Assembly (NCBI GenBank): GCA_021613335.1
Contig: JAJTWR010000281.1
Span: 749,501 to 813,500 of the forward strand
Origin: Whitmania pigra
Taxonomy: Eukaryota; Annelida; Clitellata; Hirudinida; Haemopidae
Direction of reading: 5' to 3'
Length of the DNA: 64,000 bases
Each line of letters starts with the position of its first letter. Positions within the stretch are counted from its first letter, which is position 1. This document shows positions 21,001 through 30,749 of this stretch, one piece after another. Position numbers and translations under genes: made by a program. Below the pieces are notes generated by a model that was not told the origin of the DNA, ran no database searches, and saw only the letters and a list, made by a program, of their open reading frames with translations.

Positions 21001-23263
21001 GTTCCAAATCGTCTGCAGCATGCTGCCTGCTAATCGTTGCTTGCGCATGTTACTCAAAAAGCTTTTATTTTCGTAAAATTTATATTTGTTGATTTAAAAC
21101 GTATTTTATGCCAACATTTATTTCTAGTTATTGTGCAGAGGGCTGCCACTAATTTCAGCAATTTCTTAGTCGCTGTTTATATTTGTATAGATTCAGTAAC
21201 TCTACTTTACTGTCACAGCATTCATTAGCTAAATGTATTCACATATGTTAAAAATATGAAGAAATATTATTGGAAAATAAATTGTGTTTATTAATTTTCC
21301 TGACTTTTAATTAATAAAGGAATCCCAGACGAGGTTGTGGCAAACCTGGCTTCATCAGATTCTAACTCCGTAACTTTGAACTGGAAGCCACCTTATTCTG
21401 GGGGGTCCAACATCACAGGCTACCTGGTCTATCACAGGAAGGTAAGAAGGGTTTCAAATCGTGAAGACTATTTGACGATTTATAAATATTGAAAAATTAA
21501 TTTTATTTTATACCGACAATTTATAAGAATTAAAAAATTAATTTGTAATTTAAAAAAAAAAAATTATTTTACAATTTTTAAAAATTGGAAAATAACCAAA
21601 ACAATTGGTTGAATTGTGTCGAAGGTTAAGTCATCTGACATGAAATCCCTCGAGCCATCATCAACATGGATTGAAAACTCTCTTCCTCCACATTTTCCTC
21701 CTTCATTCACAGTGGTTCCAACAGGAAATGATTCACAGCAGGAGGAAAAAACATCTTACCATCATTACTTCGTGCCCATCCAGTTGACCTTTGAGGTGGG
21801 CGACCTTGAACCCTCCTCATTTTATCAGGTCAAGGTCGTGGCCGTCAATGACATCGGTTTCTCTCCAGCTCAGCCTGAGTTCATTGTTCGAACCAATGAA
21901 AGTAATAATGCTAGCCAAGATTTTGCATTCATTTGAAGCCAAATGTTCAACGATCGTTTGTTAATTCGCTCATTTTCAGGTAGCCGAGGGTTTCTGCCTT
22001 TTTTCCTGCGGACTTCCAACAGCAGCATCCTTGTCGGTCTCATTTCCATCGCTGTCGTCGTACTTGTCATCGTCGTCGATGTCTCCTGCTATGTCACGAA
22101 CGACTGCGGCTTGTTGATGTGTTGTTGCGCGCTCGCGTGCGGGAGGACGAAGAAGCATTCCGCATCTCCGAGGAAGAGCAAAGCTGACAAGAGGGAGTTC
22201 AATGAATTGTCAGTCGACGTGATTTCGTCTGTTGATCATTTTTCATTAATTATTAATTAGTTAACTCTGAATTTCCATCTATGACTCGTTGCGAATGCAT
22301 TTGATAAAATCTCCACCCCAGGATCTCATCGACGAAGCATCCTCCTTCGGAAGGCCTGGAGAATCTTCCCGATGAAATGCCAGATGTGGTTGTCATCGAC
22401 AACGGCACCACTGCCTTCGAGCCGATCGGAATGCAGACGGAAAACAACTCGGACGTGGTTGGCGGTGGTAAAGAGGAGGAAAGATGCCCTCTTGTGGAGG
22501 AGAAACAGGGGGAGCTTTGCTCTGGTGTTGCTGGAGAAGATGCTGTTTGCATGGATGATGATGATGATGATGATGATTGCGATGGTGATTACGATGGTGA
22601 TGATGATGATGATGATAAACTACCAGCGCCACCTCTCGTTGCTTCTGGACCACTTCATGTTGAGAAGTCTGAGTGAGCATGAACTTGTTCAATTAACTCA
22701 TTGCCAGTTATGTTTTGTAAATAAATATTATATAATTATTATATTTATGTAATATTTAAATATTTCTATATTTTTGATTGAAGAATTTTTCAGAATTAAT
22801 TTTCAAATTGATATGTGTCCTTCCACATAATAATAGCTATCCTTGCCGTGCCAGATTGATCACACCAAAGAACAGGAGAAGTATCATGACCTTTGGGGAT
22901 GCACGATGGAAAGATGTTGTGCACGAACTGGAATCTCAGTTGGGGTGAGTTTCAACCTGGAATAAATAACAAAGCCTTAGTGTCCTTCGTAACATCTGAA
23001 TGTTCAGTTTGTTCACCGACGCAGAATCTTTAGATTCGAATCGTTCTCAATCATCACACAATGTTGTGCTTTGTTGCTTGTCACTGTTGTGCAAAGTTTG
23101 AATAAAATTGCCAGAAATAAAAAAAATCATAATAATATTTAATGGTCACAAATGAATAAATTGCAGGGTTAAAAAGCCTGATCTTGGGGAGGAGGAGGAG
23201 GAGGAAGAAGATGGAGAGTATGAATACGCAGGTCCCTCGTCTCCCAAGTGGAGGCACACCTGA
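14976..23263 (+). CDS. NCAM/Fas2-like: NCAM / Fasciclin II / apCAM-type adhesion receptor (5 Ig, 2 FN3, TM, cytoplasmic tail)
   Basis: Phase-consistent exons: 14976-15030, 15412-15577, 15688-15809, 16058-16195, 17030-17170, 17535-17647, 17884-18193, 18545-18690, 18879-19029, 19191-19381, 19848-19953, 20105-20254, 20423-20455, 20730-20855, 21320-21441, 21625-21901, 21980-22208 (or 22226), 22322-22672, 22837-22944, 23167-23263. Ig1 starts GELRIRPSGPNF; Ig2 has DITFDDAPLVQQ and DEGLYTCRAEVEVSG; Ig3 carries an acidic insert; Ig4 starts VPPKVIIPP; Ig5 has VYGWGNQVVQMNC and NYREFETPSGN, close to NCAM Ig5. Two FN3 modules (VGLGEAARVEFKTPES; VGDLEPSSFYQVKVVAVND) precede the membrane segment. Such proteins mediate homophilic adhesion in axon bundling and synapse growth. 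The family call is strong; a few donors (17648, 20856) are weak and the phase-based choices there are inferred. Confidence 0.9.
17884..18193 (+). CDS. NCAM/Fas2-like: Exon for the second half of Ig3 with an in-frame poly-Asp/Glu insert
   Basis: The acceptor CTATCATGCAG gives the phase-0 entry that the preceding exon needs, and the exon then reads LSLDDNDVVDDDD and about 55 acidic residues (Asp with some Tyr, Glu, Gly) encoded by a GAT microsatellite. It then resumes an ordinary Ig second half: NNTLTLANISESHEGRYMC and ATNILG. The insert would sit in the middle of Ig3, before the strand leading to the second cysteine. An acceptor at 17860 would give the wrong phase. A smaller real exon starting inside the repeat cannot be excluded, but no pyrimidine tract exists there. 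Confidence 0.68.
20423..20455 (+). CDS. NCAM/Fas2-like: 33-base micro-exon in FN3-1
   Basis: Flanked by the acceptor TTATTTTGCAG and the donor GTGAGT, it encodes VPIREIDQTSN and keeps phase 1 on both sides. It can therefore be skipped without changing the frame. It lies in a loop of the first fibronectin type III module, where vertebrate NCAM also has alternative small exons (known of the family). Alternative use here is inferred. Confidence 0.65.
20456..20656. repeat. CATAATAACATAAT-type minisatellite in an intron
   Basis: Degenerate tandem copies of roughly 8-20 bp built from CATAAT and CATAAC. It lies between the micro-exon and the next FN3-1 exon. Confidence 0.75.
20968..20998. repeat. 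ATC microsatellite in an intron
   Basis: Short CAT/ATC run after the FN3-1 exon; no coding role is apparent. Confidence 0.8.
21980..22208 (+). CDS. NCAM/Fas2-like: Transmembrane and juxtamembrane exon of the NCAM/Fas2-like gene
   Basis: The exon encodes the membrane span GLISIAVVVLVIVVDVSCY followed by a cysteine-rich juxtamembrane block, NDCGLLMCCCALACGR, and a Lys-rich segment (KKHSASPRKSKADKREF). Vertebrate NCAM has the same order: hydrophobic span, D-x-x-CY, CGL-x-MC, then a basic stretch with palmitoylated cysteines. This supports true NCAM kinship, not just a generic Ig/FN3 protein. The donor is ambiguous between 22209 and 22227; both give the phase of the next exon. Reading through gives a short tail ending at 22260. 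Confidence 0.85.
22322..22672 (+). CDS. NCAM/Fas2-like: Cytoplasmic-tail exon with GAT-encoded poly-Asp
   Basis: Reads ISSTKHPPSEGLENLPDEMP, then VVVIDNGTTAFEPIGMQTEN, and an acidic block MDDDDDDDDCDGDYDGD. The donor GTGAGC overlaps a stop: if the intron is retained, translation ends at TGA 22674-22676 (VEKSE end). If spliced, the frame continues to 22837 in phase. Two tail forms are therefore built in. Confidence 0.75.
22837..22944 (+). CDS. NCAM/Fas2-like: Downstream cytoplasmic-tail exon
   Basis: Encodes DYPCRARLITPKNRRSIMTF and then GDARWKDVVHELESQLG, flanked by TAATAG and GTGAGT. It is a compact basic and amphipathic block with no domain I can name. It joins the exons on both sides in phase. 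Confidence 0.7.
23167..23263 (+). CDS. NCAM/Fas2-like: Terminal exon with poly-Glu, ending PKWRHT
   Basis: Starts after AAATTGCAG and reads GVKKPDLGEEEEEEEDGEYE to a TGA after PSSPKWRHT. A potential internal donor, GAGA|GTATGA near 23218, would join in phase to the exon at 23515 and give a different C-terminus. Confidence 0.65.
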
Positions 23264-23514
23264 GCATCATGCCAGCATTTGAATTTCCGATCAACCGCTC
23301 GTCACTGTATTGTTTTGTATTGTTGCAGTCGTGAATTTTTTGTATTGTATTGTTTTATTTGACTTGAGGTTGATTGATTGTGTACGTTTAATTTTGAATG
23401 TAAATTAATTTTAAATTATTTCTTGAATCATGTTGTCATTCTGTTTTGTAGTTTTAAAAGATTACATTTCATGAATTATTTTTGCCTCCTGATTTGAAAT
23501 TTGAAATTTTGCAG

Positions 23515-23557
23515 TTCAGATGATACTGAACAGCTTGATAGTAAAAAGTATCTGTAA
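23515..23557 (+). CDS. NCAM/Fas2-like: Possible alternative last exon (SDDTEQLDSKKYL end)
   Basis: A good acceptor (GAAATTTTGCAG) leads into an acidic frame, SDDTEQLDSKKYL, then TAA. Its entry phase accepts either the exon ending at 22944 or an internal donor in the poly-Glu exon. It continues the acidic character of the tail. Transcript evidence would be needed to tell use from chance. Confidence 0.42.
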
Positions 23558-25493
23558 TCGTCATCATCATCGTCACCATCGTCACGAGCTTGCACTGTAG
23601 AATGACAACTGACTCTTACAAGTTCATCTGTGCATTAATGCGTTAATGTGTTGTAGCTTAGTTCAAACTGACGATGATATAAGAGGTTGATGTGATAAGC
23701 TATGTTGTTATTAGATTGTTAACGTTATTAACAGATTGTTATCATTGTTATCAGGTTGTCTCAGGTCACTATATCTTGGCGACATCTAAGCTGGAAGCGT
23801 TTGCAAATATTCCATATTGAAAGAGTTACGCGTTCTTTATTGTTGTCCTGTTTCTGTCGAATCTTGTTGCTCTTGTTGAGTTGACTTGAGTCTGCTGTTT
23901 AATGTCTTCTCCTCCAGTGAAGGATCTTTGAAAATGGTTATTTAGCAGTAGACGTGTTTGGCATGTCATGTGGTACTTAAAAGTATTTAATTTAACAGTT
24001 GTGTGATGACAATCAGTCTCTATTTTATTCTTAAGGTTTTTGTTTTTATTCTGCTTCCTGATGATTATGATGATGATGATGTCTTTTCAGTGTCAAACGT
24101 TCAAAATTATATACGTTTAAAATATGTGTTAAAGTATGTGCATCGCCGCTTGTATGCTGAATGTACGTGCAACATTTAGGTCACAGAACGTGATTAGTCA
24201 AAATGAAAGTATTCTTCTTTGCCTCTGTTCTTCTGGTTTTTTTTTTAATTTTATTTTAATTTTTTTCTTTTTATGGTGGGAGGTTGCATTTCATCGTTTT
24301 GATGATTGCTTTGAAATGTTTGTTGCGTTTTCATCTTTTGAGGAGTTTTACTCGTTTTATTAATTTTTATTAATTTGTTTTTTTTTAATGTGAAATTTTC
24401 CAATTCATCTTTGGTCTGATTTTGCTTCTGTGGAGATTGTAGATTTAGTTGTTTTTTTTCGGAGTTAATATTTTTGACGATTTCTTGACGGGTCTGTGAC
24501 ATGTTCGATGAGTAAATATTATTGACGTCATGAAACAGGCGGCAAATCGTTAGTAGTCATTCACCATGTTACTAATTATACATGTTTTTATAATAATAAA
24601 TTAATTAGTTATAATTGTTTTTACATTTAATAACAACAATTTAGGAAAATAAATGGAAACCAAAAAGTCTTCTTAATAACCATTCAACATTACGATAGAC
24701 TGAAAATTTGTCCGTTCTAACTTGGCTTTAAAAATTAATTCGGCGAATGTAGCTCGGCGATCGGATGTAAAAAGGTCATAAAATTTTATGCTGGCGAATC
24801 TTATTGTCGAAAAGCAAAGCGTCGGAATGTTTAGCGGGTTTCCTGGTTTAAGTTATTCTTTAGAAATCGATGGAAAGAGGTAAAAAAGTGATAAAAAAAA
24901 CCCGTGAGGAGAGGTTGAAGCTAAGAAATCCAAAAGGAAAAAGAGGCTTATTTGGCAAAATCAAGAAGTAAATTACATTTAACATTTAAATGTAATGAAG
25001 AGCTGTTTTCAAATCTGGTTTTGAACCACTTGGCAAATAACCGCTTGAAACCACTGGCAGGAGCACAATAATAAAAAAAATTACTTCTGGCAAAGTAAAT
25101 GCTAGAGCTAATCTTTGCCCTCCCTAATAATTTAATAGCCTATAGATTTTATCCCATTAAAAAAACAACAACATTATATTTAAAAAAATTCAATAAATAA
25201 AAATTTCAAGGCAGCTTCTGTTTAATGAAACGATCAATTATTTAAGTTGCAGCTATTATTACGCCCTACATTCACTATTCGCATCCGCTAAGTCCAGGCA
25301 GTGTTTTCTGAATCGTTAATGTTGCATTCCAACTTCCCATTGTTCTATTATTCATGAAAGTGGTTTTTCTGTGACCTCTCACGCATTCCAAATTGAGGTT
25401 TTCAAAAACTACTTCTAGATTTTCTTTGCCATAAAAAAAACAGCATGGGCATATGTTCTGTCACTAAGGATTTGTTAAAACCTTAAATGCATA
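23558..25493. other. 3' flank of the NCAM/Fas2-like gene
   Basis: AT-rich, with small GAT/ATC runs near 23558 and 24066 and two AATAAA candidates near 24594 and 24647. No further exon or RNA gene is supported. Confidence 0.5.
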
Positions 25494-26512
25494 CAGAGAC
25501 GTACCGAAGGCAAAATAGTGGGGGGGGGCATGAAGGACAGCTTTTCCCAACTCCAAAAATTCTTCTAAAATATTAAACATATCGGAAATGATCGTACTGG
25601 CACGGCAAGAATGTTCAACTGCGGTGTTTGTTCTGTGTGCTTGACGAGGAGCATATGATACAAAATGGCCAACCAACTCATTTGTTATACTCTTTTAAAC
25701 TTTCCCGACATTGAAGCAGCAAAATCATGCTATTGAAAAGAAAGATTGTCAGTATCAACGATATTGCTTTGCAAGCAACTGACTATACTCTTTCCTATTC
25801 CAGCGCCAGTCTTGTCAGTTATTTCGGTTATTTGCATGAGTACTCATAATTATATGAAATAATAATTCCTTCCTGATTGACGAAACGGATTACAATAGTC
25901 AACACGTCTTTCCTCGAACTACCTGGTGTTGGATTCGCCGTCACAGTGTAGAACTGATTGTCAGAAATTTCTTTAATGATTTTACTTTTGAGCGTGTTCA
26001 CAATTAATTAAACAACCTTTTGCGATCTACGCCTCAGATATGAAACATGATAAGGTCTCAGCTTAACGTCCTCAAACCATCCCTTTAAACAAGAATTATA
26101 ACAAGCCATAAGATGTACTATTTACTGGTAATTACTGCGGAATCGTAATAACAACTTGTTGATTAGATTTATTAAACTATAGTAATACTTGTTATTATTA
26201 CCAATTAAGCGCCTATTATAACACTTATTAAAAAACTCAAACTTTCAAATAACCGTCAATAAATTATGAAAGTAAACAAAATCACCAAGACAACGAAATA
26301 TCCAACCAATGGTGAATTTAATTTAATACCAAGACAGATGGGCGGACATTATTCCATTTTAAATATTTGTTGTAACTTTAAATCTTAAACATTGTAGGAA
26401 TTATTATAACATGCGTTTAAATTTTGAATCCTAATTTTCCCAACTTATTTCAGTCTGTTCCAAGTGGGGGGGGAAAGCTGCCCCCTCTTGCCCCCCTCAA
26501 GGGGCGTCCCTG
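25494..26512 (-). mobile_element. Internally deleted hAT-type transposon
   Basis: The left end CAGAGACGTACC and the reverse complement of the right end, CAGGGACGCCCC, are similar inverted ends matching the hAT CAGRG consensus, each followed by a G-rich stretch. The flanking octamers AATGCATA and GTTGCATA share 6 of 8 bases, like an old 8-bp target duplication. Inside is a shredded transposase on the minus strand. Confidence 0.65.
25500..26100 (-). pseudogene. hAT transposase relic (DUF4371/ZMYM1-like), several stops
   Basis: Read on the minus strand in shifting frames, it shows SKIIKEISDNQFYT, then DVLTIVIRFVNQEG, then SMSGKF, then VSYAPRQAHRTN. In order these match the blocks of the DUF4371-type hAT transposases (E-I-x-x-x-x-Y, the D-x-L-T-x-x-I-R-Y segment, the N-M-S-G-x-x block, and A-H-x-x-N). 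At least three stops or shifts interrupt it, and the C-terminal dimerisation domain is gone. It is a dead copy. Confidence 0.6.
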
Positions 26513-29500
26513 GTTGCATATGACCTAATAAATACTCAAGACCTTGTTTATGTTGCATGTGACCTAACCTATATTCACGACCTTGTTTCTGCAAGGAGCA
26601 GGTGACCCCAAGCAGATGTTTTCAAATTCGTGACATTTTTTAATCATTTTGTTAAAGTAAGCATCAAGTACTATAGTACTCTAGCCATGGCTCTCCCGTC
26701 ATTTGGAAAATATAAAAAAAATTAAGCAATTAATTTATTATAAAATAAAAATTAATAAAAAAAATTGCATTTTAATTTAATATTTAAAAAATATAATTTC
26801 AATAATTCATCACTTTTGACGAAAATTTTAGCAGCTGTGCCCCAACCCCCGAAATCCTCCCACTGGTTCCAGTATGTTACCCAGCCAAAGTGTTCTAGAT
26901 CCGCCCTTGCATGTAACGACATGTAATATAGAGTAAGCATTATTTATTAGATGACAAACAAGGTTTGTTGACAAAAAGTTTAAATTAATGGGATAAACAA
27001 ACTATGAAGCTATTAAATCAATCCAATTTTTCTTTCAAAGAAATTTTATTCAAAGAGATCAAGCCGGCTATTACGTTGGTTGGTTACGAGAATGGGGTGT
27101 TTGGACGCTTGCTGTTCTACTTTTCGTAAATAGAGCAAATGATTTATTGCAAAATATGTTTGCTTAAATAGGAATATTTCAAGTCATTCTTTGCTCATCA
27201 TCATCTTAGAAAACATTTGATACGAAATTTGAAAAAATTATTATTAGTTACTGCTTTATTGTGTCCTCATAAAATTTAGGAACAATCAAGAATCAAGACA
27301 GTTCCTAGAATTTCACTGAAAAATCCTATAAAGCTTTCATAAATTATTGATAAAATTGGAATTTGATATACATCCGCAATAAACGGCCTGACGATTCGCC
27401 AGAAAGATTATGCCCAGCGGGAATAGTGCTATCGACTGCAAGAGGAAATATTCAGAAGTTTCCATTTAGAATAAAAATTTGCTTTGATGAGATTAAGGCA
27501 AATAAAATATGTAAAAAAAAGGTATGAATTAAAAAGAAATATAAGAAGACCATATAAAATATCCGAAAAGGAGAAAATACACAATTTTCCCGCCGAGTTT
27601 TGTAAAAATGTCGCGTGCCTGAGATTTTTATGCGAAGGTCAGTCGGGACAGGTGAAAGTTATTGTTGGGAAGTGGAAATATGCCTGGAATAAGAAGTCAC
27701 TCCTCTTCTCCGCCACCTCCGGGATTTTGTAAAGCAATTACAGGAGTGGCGTTTTCCAAGTGGAGTAAAACCGATGGAAGATTTGAGAACGACATTAAAG
27801 TAATATGCATTACTCAGTGGTTTCAGGGAGAATTTTCGCATCTGACGAAAAAAATCGTGCGGAGCAAACTCGCGCTCGGAATAAATCCTTCCCAATAGCG
27901 AGTGGTTTTTGAGGTGGGTGTAACCCTGAGAATGAGTTATTGGAGTGGGTTGGCAGAAAACTTTCGTGCTACGCTTATAATTTTTACGACGAAACTCCAT
28001 AAGTCATCTCAAAGTTATCAAAATCCTCAAAAAAATTCTTTGGTAGCGTTTTTTTTATTTTTATTTTTTACTTCTCGGGCTGTTGTTGATGCTGTTGTTG
28101 CTGATTTTGATGTTGTTGCTGGTGATGTTGATGTTGTTGTTGCTTATGTTGATGTTTTTGCTGGATTTCTTTTTCTCCCCTTCATTACCAAAGCAACTTC
28201 AAACTTTCATTAGATTAACTTAAGGTATCCTTATCTTAAATTAAAAATTTAATAAAATTGGATTTTGGTAACGTGTTATTTATGCGAGTATTATATGGGG
28301 AAAAATCTTTAAAAAAACATGTTCTGCAGTTTCATTGGAAACACTTTGAGAGAAAGTCGCCCACATTTTCTCAAAACACAATGAACTGCATATTTGTGTT
28401 CCCAAGGATGATTTTAATAATTATGGACAGTTTTTTGATTTAAGAAAATACTTTAAAGAAATAAATAATTTGATTTAATTTAATTATTTTGATTTAAAAA
28501 AATACTTTAAAGAAATAAATAAATATGACTTCTGAATGTAAATTCATTTCAGTTCGATTTACCGCATCTTAGTTCAACATTCAAACTTTTCCTCAGTGAA
28601 CCCGTCAACAGGTCTCTAAATTTAAACCCAAAACCATCAAACCATAACTGACATAATTTAATTAATCTGGCCATAAATCGTTTATTTTTGAAATTAAAAA
28701 TAATCTTTTCATAATTCACCAAATCAATTTTTATGAAAAACATGTTTATTCATAACATATTATTATCTTCAAACTTTAACTGCAAATTAAAAAAATTACT
28801 CGAAATATTTCGAATTTGAGATAAAAATATTTAATTTCAAATATTTATTTTAAAATATTGAATTAAATTCACAGAGTTGAACTAGTACTTTCCTGTCATG
28901 AAAAAGACAATTTCTGAAGTCTCTTATATCTTCAAAGTTCTCTTGAAAACAGAATTTAAAATAATATAACAAAACAATTATGTGTCAATCAAACAAACTA
29001 CAAATCAAAAACGTAATATTATTTATTAATACAAACATAAATAAAAAAATTTATATCAGGCAAACGTTTTAGTAAAAAGTAGGAAGTTTATTAAAAATAA
29101 TATTTATCAGTAATTCAAGAAAAATAATATTTATTACTTACATAAGTAGTTTTGTAATAAATAAAAGCATTTTTAGGCGTTTGGCTACAAACATTTAATA
29201 GATTTATTGTAGCAGAATATTAAATAAAGGTTTACTTAAATTATTAGTTTAATTTTAATAACAATTACAAGAATAAATACTAACAAAATAATGAAATAAA
29301 ATTTTTTTAAAAAATGATTACACATCATTCCAAATCATTCTCAAACACAATTCGTTTGGTCCTAATTGCACGTCTTCCCGGCAGAACGTTGTTTGTACAA
29401 ACCACTCTCCATTGTTGTCATTGACAACAGGCAGCCAATGAACGTCGATCTTCTTAGAATTATATTTTTGCGCTTCCACATAAATTATGCATTTCTCTTG

Positions 29501-29535
29501 AATTACAAATGGTTCACATTCATTACAAATATTAC
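26513..29535. other. Intergenic stretch without a supported gene
   Basis: AT-rich. The overlapping open frames around 27484-28000 on both strands have no recognisable motifs and no convincing splice context. A GTT/GAT microsatellite lies near 28078-28165, and 28435-28520 has a short direct repeat around TACTTTAAAGAAATAAATAA. Nothing else is evident. Confidence 0.5.
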
Positions 29536-30749
29536 CGGGGTTGCCAGTAATGAGTTTTTAAAGACAATATTTTGGCTTTTTTTGAAAAATTTGGATCTAA
29601 TCTATGTTTCTAGGTTTATTGTTTAGAAACCTGAGTGTTTTTGGAAAAAATAATTTTTGGGGCAAAAATAATATTCTGTAAGGTTTATCTCTTCAATAAA
29701 GATCCTTCATCACTACCGACTTCCTTCTTTTCCGCCATCTTTGAACTCGCTTTACTGCTTTGAACTTTGATTTTTGAACAATGTACGGTGATGTAGATAC
29801 TCCACTTGGTACGATGAGACATTTAATGAAGATTGATTGACAAACTAGAGGATTGGATACAGGCAGAACCCAACAATCACTTTGGAGTGAAATGTAAAGT
29901 CTGCTCATGTTTACTGAATAACACTAATGGATGTCTTCTGGATTACAAACAGACGCAGAAACTTGTGAAAAACATAAACGCCCGAGGTACAGCTTTGGAT
30001 ATTGGCTAGTTTTGTATAACTTGTAACGAGCTCTTAATTCAAGCAAAAGTAACTCAAGATGACCTACTGTTGACGGTATTTATGGCCGAATACAAAAGAA
30101 TTTTTTCGAATTTGAAGTTGGTCAAAACCAAACTGGCTAACAAACTCTTGATGAGCTCTCGCTTGTTAGGCAAACGAACAATTGCCAGTGATGGATGTTG
30201 TTCCAAGTTTATTCATGGCAAGAGTTTGGTTGATGTGACGCAAGGACGTTGTTGGCAGAGATATTACAACATTAGGAAATGTAATATCCAAGACCCGATT
30301 TAAATTTTGCTAATTGTGATTATGTTGTTTCCAACACTGACTTTTTTTTAGAATTTGTATATTAAAATGAAATTACGTTTGACTTATTTCATTATTGGTT
30401 TCGTCTTTATTTAATTTTGATATTTTTGATGATGCAATTTCTGGCATTGACTCTGGAATTTTTATTTTTATTTTCTCTTTATTTATTAGACACGATTGAA
30501 TGGCCCAGTTGGAACACTAACACAGTTGCAAAAACAAAAACATCGACCAGCGTGTACACAAAGGCAGCATATAAATTAAATTTTTTAAATAAAATAAAAT
30601 TATGTCTGACTTGTTTCACTAATATTCTGATCTTTATTTAATTTGGAACTCACGGCTATGTATAATAACATGAATAGTAATTAAAAAATGATAATGAATG
30701 ACGATAAAATCTGGTTTAATATGATCTGGGCTTTTTTCACTATACCCTG
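29536..30749 (+). mobile_element. Second copy of the hAT-like non-autonomous element, opposite orientation
   Basis: Diverged but co-linear with the reverse complement of 10569-11671, including the block TCATTCATGGCAAGAGTTTG and the zinc-finger-like reading near 29810-30000. The ends are CGGGGTTGCCAG on the left and CCCTG on the right. The flanks AATATTAC and ATTATTAC (29528-29535, 30750-30757) agree at 7 of 8 positions. The copy contains a partial internal duplication plus extra sequence around 30400-30640 and has lost part of its 3' end. Confidence 0.75.

Noticed and set aside
27484..28000. Overlapping open frames of 80-113 codons on opposite strands
   Set aside because: No motif, mutual antisense shadows, and no splice or promoter support.
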